From positions 2,337,081 to 2,401,080 of the forward strand of contig NHZP01000002.1 of NCBI GenBank assembly GCA_003313425.1: DNA of 64,000 nt. The letters run 5' to 3'. The position numbers and the translations under genes are program-made. Position 1 is the first letter of the stretch. Every line of letters begins with the position of its first letter. Positions 11,911-26,149 of this stretch are shown piece by piece. Below the pieces are notes generated by a model. The model did not search any database. It was not told the DNA's origin and saw nothing but the letters and a program-made list of their open reading frames with translations. The stretch is from Pseudopyrenochaeta lycopersici. Taxonomy: Eukaryota > Ascomycota > Dothideomycetes > Pleosporales > Pseudopyrenochaetaceae.

Positions 11911-12846
11911 ATGCCTGCTGTAAGTCACTGCGCGCGAGCTTGGGATCATACTGATTTATATAGTCCAAAGCCAAAATCGCCGCTCGCGCCCGCGCCCAAA
12001 AGGCTCGTGAGACCCGCTCCGCCGCCTCCAGGCCCAACTCTGCTGTTGGCGCCGCCGCCCCCGTCGTGCCCGCGCCCGCGCCCACGCCCACTCCCGCGCC
12101 CTCGCTGCCTCCCTTGGTGCCCGGTTTCCTCTCTGGGGTCGAGGAGGCAGCTCGTAACGGTGGTAAAACACCTGATCGAGCTGCTCTCCTCGCCGCCGCC
12201 GATCGCGCCGCCTCCGCCCTGGCCAAAGCCCAGGCTGACGCCGCCGCCTCCGCCGCCGCGCTCGAGCGCGCGCGTGCCCGCACGCCTCCTGTGGTTCCTC
12301 AAGATCCACAGGAGGTCGTGCGCACTCCCCGGTTGCGTACCCAGGGAGCACTCCGCTCTGCGCTGTGCCTTCGGTGCGTGAGGAGCGCGCTCTCTGGGCA
12401 CTCCTCTAGGGAGTGCCACAACAACTCTAGTAGTAGTCGGCGCTGCTTCTGTTGTGCCTCCGGGCATAATTACGTCCCTAGGTAAGCTCTATTCTACAAC
12501 AGGCTTAGTTACTAAGCTAATTCTTTATATATAGCCCCCCTATTATTCTTAACTTTTCGCTGCGCCTTATAAAGGCGATTAAAAAGAACAATACTAAAGT
12601 AAGCTCCTTAGTGTAATATACCGTGCTCGTGCTTATTAGTTATAGGAAAGTAAGGAGTTAAGGACCGTTATCTGGGCGCTTCTTAAACAAGTTAAGGGCA
12701 AGGAGAAGGAGGAGAAGGAGGAGGGGGAGCGCACGGCCGCGGCGGCTCGCGCTGCCGAGGAGCAGGCGGGGCGGGAGGAGGAGATAGAGGAGGAGGACGA
12801 TAAGGAGGGAGGTGGCGGCTCTGTTAGTAGAGAGCTTTTAGTGCGC
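11911..12846 (+). pseudogene. Antisense intron-containing gene with Cys/His knuckle inside the Copia element
   Basis: The favoured start is ATG 11911 (Met-Pro-Ala), followed by a 44-bp intron 11920-11963 (GTAAGT, branch CTGAT, TATATAG). The next exon reads SKAKIAARARAQKARE, a Pro-rich linker, an Ala-rich helix with coiled-coil look, then CLRCVRSALSGHSSREC and CFCCASGH, a Cys/His arrangement like a zinc knuckle. A second likely intron is 12482-12534 (GTAAGC, CTAAG or CTAAT branch, ATATAG). It leads into PPIILNFSLRLIKAIKKN and a TAA near 12616. Beyond that, 12665-12846 is again open and Glu/Lys/Ala-rich, so the original protein probably ran to the TAG near 12847 before RIP. The first 570 bases are unmutated and GC-rich. 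Composition fits a Gag-like or nucleic-acid-binding protein; the function is unknown. It runs opposite to pol. Confidence 0.6.
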
Positions 12847-13249
12847 TGCTAGCGTATTATAACTCTCCTCAGCAAGGTCGTTAATCTCCTCCTTAAGTAA
12901 TAAGGTTAGGTTAGGTCCTTAAGGGTAAGGTAGGTTAAATCCTCTTATATAAGTTAACGTTACGCTCTAGGCCTTAGGGGTAGAAAGGTTAAACCCCCTA
13001 GTAATATTAAATAGTTTTAGATCTATTTACTTCTTATTACTCTGCTCTCTTAAGCCTTTATGTCGTGTCCTAAAGGTTAAGCTACTCTTTAAATCTTTTA
13101 AACTGTTACTTTAGTAAGCTCTTAGTCAGCCTATTAGCTAGCATGTCGCTTGTTTTAAGATAGAGCACTTAAAACGATCCTTTAGCGTGCTCTTGTCGTA
13201 GCTACATGTTCTGTATATCTATATGGCGCAGCTTCGTGGTTATTCTCTC

Positions 13250-16200
13250 GTTTTCGCCTATCACGAGCCTAATCGTTTGTTAATTATCGCAGAAGATCTG
13301 CTAGGCTACTCTAAGATTAAGGAGTAGCTCGTGGAAGAACCGTTTCAGTGCCATAGACTCCTTAGCTGTGTGCGCTAAGGCGAGGAGCTCTGCTTCAGTT
13401 ATTGATGTAGTTACTGTTAGTTGCCGAGCTGCTTTCCAGATAACAGGGCCTCTAAAGAGCTTAACTATAAACCTATAGGATGATCTCCTTATGTTAACGT
13501 CGTCTGCAAATAAAGCGTCTCTACACATTATTAGCTGAGCTCCTTAGCTAGCTCTATATTCTATCGCTAGGTTCTTTATATAATATAGGTACACAATTAC
13601 CTAATCTGCTGCTTTAAAATAAGCTTTACTTAGGTTCGTAAGGTAGTGCGAGAGCTGCGACGCTGCGTACGCTATATCAGGTCTTATTATAATCGCTGTG
13701 TACAAGATAGATCCTACTCGCTCTTAGTAGTTCTTAATCTCCTGCTTAGTTACGCTCCCTTAACTTATAGTTAGCTACTTAGTAGGCAGGAGTGTTAATA
13801 GGAAGTAAGCAGTGTTAGTAAGGTTAAACTTTGTAGCGATCTTGTCTATATAGGAGTCGTGAACAAGGGTAATCTTCCTGGCTGCTCTGTCTCTAATCAC
13901 TTATATCCTAAGGAACTAGGTAACTAGTCCTTAGTCCTTAGCTTTATAAGTTGCCTTAATCAAATTAATCACTTAATAAGCTGCTGCTTCGTCACTGCGG
14001 TAATATATTACTAATATATCGTCCACGTAAAATAGTACTATTACACAGCGCTCGCGGTCGTAGAACAGACACAGTTCTTCTTTTAAAGCTGTAAGACTGA
14101 GCTTTTAAAGAGTGCCTAAGAACTCGTAATACCAGAGAACTAGCGAATCTCTTAGGCCATACAGTGCTCGTTTTAGCTATACGCACTTGCCTGGCTTTAT
14201 GAAGCCATCTGGAAGCTCGCAGTTGACGCTTAGTTAGTTATCCCTCCGCGCGTTTAGAAAAGCGCCTGTAATATCTAGTTAGTAGACTTCTAGGTTAAAT
14301 TAAGCTGTAATTACTATGGCTGTTCGAAACGATTGTGCTGCGAGCGTAGCTGCGTACGTTAACTTAATTAAGTCCTTTATCTAGAGATCTCCTCTTACGC
14401 AGATCCGCGCTTTACATTTTACGAAGTAACTATCCTTATTAAGCTTATAGGTGAATACCTATTTAAGAGGGAGCGGTCTATTTTTTACCTTAGCTTAATT
14501 AATCTCTACCTATGTCTCTTTCTTAAGCAGTATATTAATCTCTTTCTTAGCTGCTTATTTAAATAGAGCTCTATACAGGTAGCTATTCAGATCCTTCTAT
14601 TTATTTAGTTCTTTTAGAAGTTAATTACGATGTAATTATTCTTCCTGCTCTCGTTTTAGAAGTACAGCTGCAGTAATTACTACGTACAGCGTTTTATACT
14701 CTTTACTTCCTACTTTGCGAGCGGCGTTTATAGTTAGGAAGTTTATTTAGAGGATTTCTCGCTTTATCTAATTATCTAAACTATACAGCAAGCTGTCTCT
14801 ATTAATTACTGTAAGCTGCGCTCCCTTCCTTATACCCCCTACTTTATCTAGTTTATTAGGATCCCTTAGGTCCTGTTTTTTAAGCCTGCGGCTCACGCGG
14901 CTCGCTTCTCCCTAGATTTTGCGATTGTACGCTTACTTTAGAGGTGCCTAATCTGCATCGTGTAGAGCCTGAGAATAAGGGCTCCTACTCTAAGAGGCAG
15001 GAGCTGTTTATTCAGCTCGTTAGTCTTTATAACCTTGTAATTCGCCCAGCTTACCCCCTTCTCTAGTTAAGTGCACTTCCCGTAGGTTACTAGTATAATC
15101 ACCTTCTCCTTGTTTCCTTAGAGGCTTATTCTCCTTTATCTCCCTCTAGCTCTCTAGCTCTAGAGTTAGCTTAGGAGATAGAAGACCTGTTTACTTATTT
15201 AGTCCTACGTAGATCTCTAGAGGATTGCCGGCCTAGCTTTCCTCTTACACAGTTAGTATTAGTCCAACGTCCTAATCTTTTAGTTAGCCGACTATCTAAT
15301 TATTTCTTTAAACTATAGCACCCCTAAGCTCTTGCTCAGAGGACTAATAAGTTTCTTAGCCTTCTTACTTAATCATTCGTTTAGGTAAGAGCTCTAGGAT
15401 CTCTCTAGCGTATAGTACTTCGTCTAGCTCATAGAGAACATAAATAATCTTTGTAGCTTCTTCTGTTATAATTACAGTAATCTCCTTTTTATCTTTAAAG
15501 AACAGTTCTTCGTTAAAGGTTACGTTTCTCGTGGTAATCACCTAATCAAGCTTTAGGACCTATATGTAGTATATATTAGATGCTCTATATCTAACTAGGT
15601 AACCTATATAGCCCCTCGGGTTACTTTGAACCCTCGCTTATTACGTCTAGCTGCTCTTTCCTTATTTAAAGGGTAAGCTCAGCAGCTGTACGCGTGTATC
15701 CCGCTCCAATCGGGTCTTAGATTAGCTGTAATATGACGTACTTGCGTAGGGCTGTACCAACGGAAGTACTGTGTGAACCATACGTCGAGCACCTCGTTTA
15801 GTGAGCTCAGATTATGCGCTTATAAAGGGCTCATATTGTATAGCTAAGCTGCTGCTTCTATTACTTCTAGCCAGAGTTTTACTAGGAGCCTTACTCTACT
15901 TCTTATTTTAATTAACTTAGTAATAATCTCTTAACCTACTCTTTCTAGGCCTTCGTTTAGCTCGTGGGTATAGGCTAGAGAGGGCTCTATTTCTATCCCT
16001 TACTCCTTCGCCCACAGCTCGTAGGTTAAGGTGCCTCTCCACAGAAGTGTGGCTGTGTCTCCGTCTTACTACAGTTTACAGATCTTAAGCTAATACTAAG
16101 TCTTTACCCTACTCTAGAAGTTCGTAAGGATCCTTATAATCTCCGCGAGCGTTTTCCCTTATAGAGGGTATACAGTAATCTTTCTACTATAGTTATATTT

Positions 16201-18240
16201 AAGCAGGATAAACTATTATTCCTTAAGCCTTCCTATTAGTATATTAAATAGATCTTATGCTACTCTCTAGAATAGCTGAGGTAATCGTTCCTAAGGTCTC
16301 TGTAAGATTACTTACTTTGCATGTGTTATAGCGCAGTGCTCGCACTTTACACGCGCTGTCCCTTTAATTTTCACGTTTCGCGCCTTCGTTACTAACGCTC
16401 GAAGAGCAGTAGGTCCTAAGTAACCTGCTCTTAAGTACCACAGCTCCTTAGAATCACTCCTTAGATAAGTTCTCTATAACCTCAGTTATAAGCGCTCTAG
16501 GATTACCGCGTTAATTAAGATATAAGAGTAAGGCTTATACTTTAATTTAATAAAAGTAAGGTTATAAGCTCTCTTAAGCTTCGCGAGAACTATGTTCTGT
16601 TCTAGTATTCCTATACGCAGTGTGCAATCTAATCTAAGATACTAGAGCTTTTTATTATTAAGATGAGCTTCTAATACTATATTTACATAGAAACCTTCTA
16701 CAACTACTACTTCTTATAAGGTAAGATCTTCTGTATTCTTACCTCTTACTCTATACAGAGCTCCTTTAAGTACTCTAGTGCCTGTGCCTTAAATAGGAAA
16801 CGCTTAAGTTCCTACCTTAACTATTTGTACACCCTGCGCCTTTTTAAAGCTTCCTAGTATAAGCAGATCCTTCGTGTTAACAAGGTGCGTAGTAGCTCTG
16901 TTATTAAGGATAGTGCTTATTAAGAGGGGATAAGCGGCGAAGTCTATTATTGCGTAAACGCCTAATAAGGAGCTTAGTAAAAACAGCTATAGGTTAATTA
17001 CTGCAGCTTAAATGCTTCTAGGGTAGGTAATTATCAGGAGCTCTATCTTAGGGATTACCTATCCTTTCTTTATTAGGCAGTCTTAGAGCTCCTTATATTC
17101 TTTACTTAAGAGCCGCTTTATAATCTCCTCTTACCTACTAGCCGTTATAAGCGTTAATAATCTCGTCATAACTGCCTTTAGGGTACAGCACTCCTCTAGT
17201 GCCTAATAGTAGTTAGAAGCTTTATTTAGCTTACAGGGGCACTTATTTTACTTTTTTAGAGATTAGTGCTCGTCTAAGCGTCCTCCAAATGTTACAAATA
17301 CCCCTACTCGCCTCCCTTTTACGTGCACAGCGTGCTTATAAGTTATAACTAAGAAGATTCAGCCTAGCTTATCTAGTAAGATCGTTAGTTCTCCAAGCGC
17401 CGTGTTCTATAAGATTTAATTATACATAGTCCATACCCACTTAGGGGCGAGCTTTAGAGCTAGTGCCTCTAGGAAGTCTTGCGCTGCAAGCTCTCTTTTT
17501 ACTTTATAGAGATTATACATTTTTACTTTTATATGCAGGGTATTCCACTTCTAGTACCACGCTTCTAGCGTCATGTTCCCCTGCTTCGCGATCTTTAGGT
17601 AATGTTAGTATTCTGCTCTAAGGTAGTTAATCGTACTAGCTTCTAAGGGAGCAAGCTCGACCTTAAGGGCTCGAATTAGAGCCTGCACAGTATACTTTTT
17701 CTAAGATATAAGCAGTATTGTAATTGGCGCTATAATCTCTATTAAGACAGTAGCTTGAACCTAATCTCTAACTTACTTTACGCGCTTATCCTTAATAGCT
17801 CTAGTGCTCGTTAACAACACATGTTTCTTTAGCTCCTGCTAATAGAGCGCCTAGATTATCTTATTACTTAGGTTATCTCTACTAGCCTAAGCTCTCTCCT
17901 AAGAGAGCTGCCTCCTTACTCTTTCTTTAGTTGTAACCTCTTTAATTATAGGGAGCTGCGGGATAGCATCGTAGGGATCTAGAGCATCTGCTCCTAATAG
18001 ATTAATTAAGTGCCAGACTTGCTTCGCGTGTGCGTAATATTAAAGCTACATGTACTATTCTAGCTAGCTCATTTAATCCTTAAGCAGGATCTGCGGGATA
18101 GGCGTAGGCTTGGTGATTTTATCGTCTATTTCGTGAGCGTTAATAACTTCTTGGACCTGTACACAGGGGTTATTTAGGTTAGAGCGGTAAGGTAACTGTT
18201 TACCAGCTCTTTAAGTTCGCAGGGAGAATCAACTTACGTC
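13250..18240 (-). pseudogene. RIP-inactivated Copia gag-pol polyprotein
   Basis: On the minus strand, reading RIP-type stops as Gln or Trp: Gag near 18190-17280 (HAKQVWHLINLLGAD, then WYQKWNTLHIKVKMYNLY); a CPCKLNK stretch near 17240 may be the remnant of its knuckle. Next come a protease-like region, a GAG-pre-integrase and integrase near 16450-15700 (VKCEHCAITHAK, then an RVAWDLF-type stretch), and reverse transcriptase with a KRALYGL motif (14161-14200) and FYVDDILVIYY (14004-14040). Last is RNase H near 13528-13301 (DALFADDVNIRRSSYRF and TTSITEAELLALAHTAKES). The YVDD site is intact at protein level but many stops interrupt the frame. It supplied reverse transcription and integration to the element. 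Confidence 0.88.
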
Positions 18241-18251
18241 CTTAAAGCGCC

Positions 18252-18262
18252 GGGCTCATAAC
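18252..18262 (-). other. Primer-binding site of the Copia element (half-tRNA type)
   Basis: On the minus strand GTTATGAGCCC follows the 5' LTR directly. Its complement GGGCTCATAAC matches the anticodon stem-loop (CAU anticodon) of fungal initiator methionine tRNA rather than the tRNA 3' end. This is the primer type known from Drosophila copia, where a cleaved tRNA half primes. The same 11 bases follow the LTR at 34372-34759. Confidence 0.8.
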
Positions 18263-18627
18263 TATAGAGGAAAAAGGGAGAGCTTAGTAACAGTTACCTA
18301 GGTAATCTATAAGATAGACTACTGTTTTGTCTAGGAGGCTTTGAGAGCCAGCTATATAAAGGAGAGCTGAGCACGGCCTATTACAGGGGCCATTGTACGG
18401 TAGGAGCGTGAGCAGCGTGTACGCGTGCGCGTGCGCGCACGTGAGTCTACCTTCAGGTGTCTCCTGCGTGAGCTTGCCCATCAGCTTGCACGTGAGCGTG
18501 CACGTGAGCGCGCACGTGAGCGCGCCCTTGACTGCACGCAGAAGTACGTGTCTCTCCAGGGTAAGCTCCTACGTCAGCGCGCACGTGAGCCTACCGTACC
18601 CCAGGTCACAGCGCGTTGTTTGCAACA
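18263..18627 (-). repeat. 5' LTR of the Copia element
   Basis: Homologue of 11248-11612 with the same length and the same five CACGTG sites. Differences cluster at the pol-proximal end: between 18263 and about 18330 there are about ten C-to-T or G-to-A changes, whereas the remaining 290 bases show none by eye. RIP therefore stops sharply within this LTR. Confidence 0.9.
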
Positions 18628-18632
18628 GCTCT

Positions 18633-22051
<3,419 letters not shown>

Positions 22052-22056
22052 CTCTT

Positions 22057-22280
22057 TGTCAGATACAAGATGGGTGCCCGGAAAGAGTATGCTGCTAGAT
22101 CTATAGCACAGCAGCGAGCGTACGCGATACTGCATTGTAGCACATAGCTCAGGTGTAACCACTTGGCACACACACTACATAAAAAGGACAAAAAAAAATA
22201 GAAAAGAACTGGGAGAGCATCAATACAATGAAATAAAACCCATCAACATACCTCATCGCATTTGAGCATTCTATCTGACA
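22057..22280. repeat. 224-bp solo LTR with unmutated composition
   Basis: Starts TGTCAGATACAAG and ends TTCTATCTGACA, so it has TG...CA ends inside a short inverted repeat TGTCAGATA/TATCTGACA. It is flanked by a perfect 5-bp duplication CTCTT (22052-22056 and 22281-22285). Its base composition is normal while both flanks are heavily RIP-mutated, so it inserted after the flanks decayed. The element that supplied it is not present in the window. Confidence 0.8.
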
Positions 22281-22285
22281 CTCTT

Positions 22286-24293
22286 TATATAACTACTTTA
22301 CTAACTTTAAGTCTCTTACGTAAATTTTATCTAAAGTAAGAGGCTACGTAGAGAGAAATCTCTAACGCTACCTAAGATAGAATTTCTCTTAAAGGGCCTC
22401 TACTACCTTAACTTATTATTAAGTATACTTATTTCCTCTTAAATATTATTCTTCTAGCTAGATTTCTTAAATACTTTTAGCTATAATAGACAGCCTATCT
22501 ATTTAAGGCTCGCCTAGCTTCTCTAGCTTATTCTAGATATTACCTCTAAATTCTTTACTTATACGTTAGTAACTAAAACTAGAAGGCTTAATAACTTATA
22601 TACGCCCTTTAATATTTAATAAAGTAGTAAGGCTTTAGCTTTTAGTATGTTTAGAGGTAGTTATTACTAAAGCTGTTATCTAGATACTAGCCTTAGTTAT
22701 AGAATTATTTTTACTATTACTAGTAGTAGGAAGAAGTAACTTAGTCTACTTATAATACCTAAAATAACTTTTCTATAGCTACTTAGGCAGAATAGTTATA
22801 TTTAGAGGGAGCTTTATCCTTATATATAATTACTTTTTATACTATTTAATTACTTCTATTTAGAATATCTAGTTAAGATACCTCTCCTTAAAGTATATGT
22901 TTATATTATTAGCTGTAATCCTAGAAGTAGGTATCTTATACTTATTAATAATACCTTATAACTTAGTATCACTATTCTTATAATACTTCTTTATTTAAGT
23001 AGGTATATTAGCTATCTACTAACGTACTTCTTCCTAGTTAGTAATATTAATAAATTTATCTTATCTCCTCTTTATAGATTATTATTAATAGTAAAGAGCT
23101 ATATTAAGAAAAGGAGTAAGATTATCTAGTAAAGTCCTGCGTAATAACTATTAGACTACTATTACGCTAGAGTATAAGTATACTACTTAAATAGAATATA
23201 GAATAAGGACCTACTTTAGTATATACTAATAGTATTTATCTAGATAAGTAAACGCGCTCTTTATCTCTTTTTTCTTCTTCTTCTTATAAGTGTCTATATC
23301 CTTAAGTATAAGATATTACTACTTAAAAGTAGTAATACCTTTATACTATAATATTAGGCTTAGTTTTCTTTTTAGAAATTCTCTAGTTGTAATAATAAAA
23401 GTTAAAGTCTTATTAAAGTAAGTTACTAAGGCTACTATCTAATTATCTACTATACTTTTCTATTTAATAGGTAAGACTTTTAGTAAGCTTTAAACCTAAC
23501 TATATACTATAATCCCTATATACTAAAAGACTTTAATATTACTATAACGCTTAAGCTTAGTTCTATAGTCTTTAATAGCTTCTTTACTAGTAAATTATAT
23601 AATCTCTATTAGTATAGGCTTAATTATAGTTATAGTTATTTAAGGATTTAAGTTTAATAGTAGGGGTAAACGCTTCTTAAGCTATTTAGGTATTTAAAGT
23701 AGCTATAATATTACTTAAAGTTTATACTTAATAAGTACTTATATATCTACTTTAGAAAGTTTTAATAGATAGTAATAAGAAGTAAGAAAGAAAAACTTAA
23801 GCCTTATAAGATTAACTATAGGCTTAAGATTTAGAGGGGGTTTAAGTAGTAGAGGGTATCTTTCTCTCTTTAACTTTACTTAAAAGCCTTACTAAAGCTT
23901 ATTAATATAATAAAAGGTAAAGTTACTATTATTTTAACTCTTTCCTATTACTTAATTAGCTAGTATAGTAAGTCCTCTTAAGAGTAGGCTACTTAGGAAT
24001 ATTTTTTAAGTAAGTCTTATCTTACTGCTAAACGCAGCTATAAACTTACCTTTATACTTAAAAATATTAATTATCTTATCTTCTACCTTCTTTAATTAAT
24101 TCTGTATCTTTAAATTATTACTCTATAATCTTATAGTTATATTACTACTATTAGCGTAGATATTAAGTTATCTAGCTAATTAGATTTTAACAGGTCTTAC
24201 TAAGCTTACCTAGTAATTACTAATTAGCTAGATTCTTTAATACCCTAGTTTCTCTACTAACTTTAATTACGTAATAAAGAGATTAACCTCCTA
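22286..24293. repeat. RIP-degraded AT-rich block
   Basis: Continuation of the RIP-mutated DNA left of the solo LTR at 22057. Stops are frequent in all frames. No motif could be assigned. Confidence 0.45.
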
Positions 24294-24329
24294 GTAACTG
24301 TTAGGAGCCAATAACACCTGACTGGACTG

Positions 24330-24579
24330 TGTTATGGGCGAAGAGGCCTGACTAACGAGTGTGCATTTGTCCTATACTACAGAAGGAGAAAGATAGAGAA
24401 GAGGTTACAGGTATCCTTAGAGGATATATATATATATTCGTACGAGCGAAGAGGAACGTGCTCCTCTAGCTGCTAACTTGTACGAGCTAATAAGAAAAGG
24501 GGGTAGAGGAGATTAAGGAGTTCTTTCCCCGTGCGATAGTAGCGAAGCCTCTCCTGCTTAAAGGGCGCAGCCTATTATA
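24330..24579 (-). repeat. 3' LTR of the nested Gypsy element
   Basis: 250 bp. Its right end reads CAGCCTATTATA, a RIP-altered form of CAGCCCATTACA in the partner LTR. On the + strand it starts TGTTATGGGCGAAGAGG. Confidence 0.88.
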
Positions 24580-24890
24580 ATACCCTCCTCCTCCTTAAAT
24601 AACTGTATTACTTCTTTATACGTAGTTTAACCTTAACTTTATACTTATATAGGTAGCGTTATGTTATCGTGCTGCAAAAGTAGAGATGTTACGTGTACTT
24701 TTTCTTGTTCGTTTGCAAGCAATTTTCCTCCTTCACCTGTTATTATTGCCTAATAACGTAGAGTAGAGGAGAGGTTAGTTATTTGCTCGCTCGTGCGCAT
24801 ATAAAGAGCTTTTCCTCTAACTCTTTCTTCCTCTTTTACTGCTTAACTTTAACTTACTTGCGTACGACTCGTCTTCCTATCATTGCCAAC

Positions 24891-25740
24891 ATACCTCCTA
24901 AAGCAGCTCCCTCAGCTAGTCAGCCTAATCGCAGTGTGTAGGGTCCTAGTGGTCATGGCGGTGGTGTAAACCATCTTACTCGTACGACTGCTAGTAATAT
25001 CATATCTACGCACGCGGCTGCTAGGGCTAACATTACTCAGGTTACTCACGCTTAGCTTACTTAAACCGCTCCTAACTAAACTTAACCTGCTAGTATTATT
25101 ATTCCTGCTACTTAGGGTAATACGTCTCTTCTCCCTACTAACTACGTAATCTAGTATATCCTAGATACTCTAGTTACAGATAAGTTTTACCGTCTCTTTA
25201 CAACTACTTCTGTACGTCTTATTCCTCTTTCTTTTCTATATCTAACGTTATTCAGCCTAAGCTAGTTCGCATCGCTAAATTCTTTCTTCATCCTGTTAAT
25301 TAATCCCTGTATAATGCTTAGTAGGGCTATAGTTTTAATAATTTCTCTCTTATTATCGCTCGTCGTATAATTAACGCTTAGCAACTCCTCTCTAGTTATT
25401 AATCTTACCTTAAAGCCTACCTTATCTATAGCCGCGGTTCCCTTAACACTAACTTCTATTCTAATAACTATGCTAAGGCTATATAAGAGCGTTATACGTT
25501 TATAGCCTTTGCTAGGTGTGTCTCTATTACTAGCGAGTAGAGCGGGGCTTACTTTAATTACGTGTGGCAGGATTATAGTGCGTCTTGTACGACTAGGCGT
25601 GCTCTACCTCTCCTACCTTCTAACAGAGTCTCTGTTCCTTAGCGTAGTTGAGGTTAGGGTTAAGTCCTTGCTAAGCCTAAGGAGGATAAACGTTTCTTAG
25701 ACGTCTTAGGTTAGAGGGCCTTGTACGAGGTTAGTTAGCT
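24891..25740 (+). pseudogene. Antisense coding remnant in the 3' region of the Gypsy element
   Basis: Opposite to pol. A TATAAAG at about 24801 precedes a pyrimidine-rich leader; the start codon at 24891 is now ATA, and ATG restored by one RIP step would give Met-Pro-Pro-Lys-Ala-Ala. The frame then reads APSASQPNRSV, GPSGHGGGVNHLTRTTASN, ISTHAAARANITQVTHA and LLPTNYVI.YILDTLVTDKFY, with stops at sites that would be Gln in the parent. The coding sense moves to another frame near 25490-25640 (YTFIAFARCVSITSE, AYFNYVWQDYSASCTTRR), which suggests an intron or indel between. No domain is recognised. It may correspond in position to the antisense gene of the Copia element. Confidence 0.45.
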
Positions 25741-26149
25741 TATACTAGCTTATTTCTCTAACTTTTTAGTAGTTTCCTAGATAGTAGCCGTACAGGCTGT
25801 ATATAAGTCCTCTATTTCTTATAGGCTTCTGTAGTAATAAGATTCTCTTCTAGCTCCTAAGTTAGGTTATAGTACTCCTCCTATTTTACATAGAACTTAT
25901 TATATTAATTTTGTAAGCGCTTATCTTAGATGTTCTTAATTACCTATTTAAGGTAGTCTTCCTGTAGGTTGTCGTCTCGTACGACAACAGCAGCCAGGTT
26001 TAAGTTATTAGTTTGTTATGATAGGAAGGGGTCTTCAGTAGCTAGTCTTAGCTTCTCTACATAGTATAATTTAGTTCTCTATAGTATATAAAGCTTAACC
26101 TAATAGGGGTCTCGTACGCGGGCAACTTAGTACTTCTTGCTTTTCTAGT

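Larger units (their letters stand above)
11248..18627 (-). mobile_element. Full-length Ty1/Copia LTR retrotransposon
   Basis: The element is 7380 bp long with two 365-bp LTRs (11248-11612 and 18263-18627) and a perfect 5-bp target duplication GCTCT at 11243-11247 and 18628-18632. The coding strand is minus, so the 5' LTR is the right-hand copy. Inside it a primer-binding site matches the anticodon arm of initiator methionine tRNA (18252-18262); beside the 3' LTR lies a purine tract GGGGGGTG on the minus strand (11613-11620). The domain order gag, protease, integrase, reverse transcriptase, RNase H is that of Copia. Pol is RIP-mutated, so the element cannot be autonomous. A separate gene on the + strand occupies the space between RNase H and the 3' LTR. 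Confidence 0.92.

Noticed and set aside
11378..11923. Open frames through the Copia LTR rich in Ser/Val/His or Arg/Glu, also at 18393, 33429 and 34415
   Set aside because: They arise from the repeated CACGTG-containing units of the LTR, occur in several frames and on both strands, and have no family match in sense.
11661..11954. Poly-Gln/His frame over the 21-bp minisatellite
   Set aside because: All three + frames are open across the repeat; only the short frame starting at 11911 splices into the conserved downstream exon.
11909..12467. Gly/Ala/Arg-rich minus-strand frames opposite the antisense gene
   Set aside because: They are low-complexity mirrors of the GC-rich + strand exon, without introns or motifs; the + strand reading has the Cys/His knuckle and splice sites.
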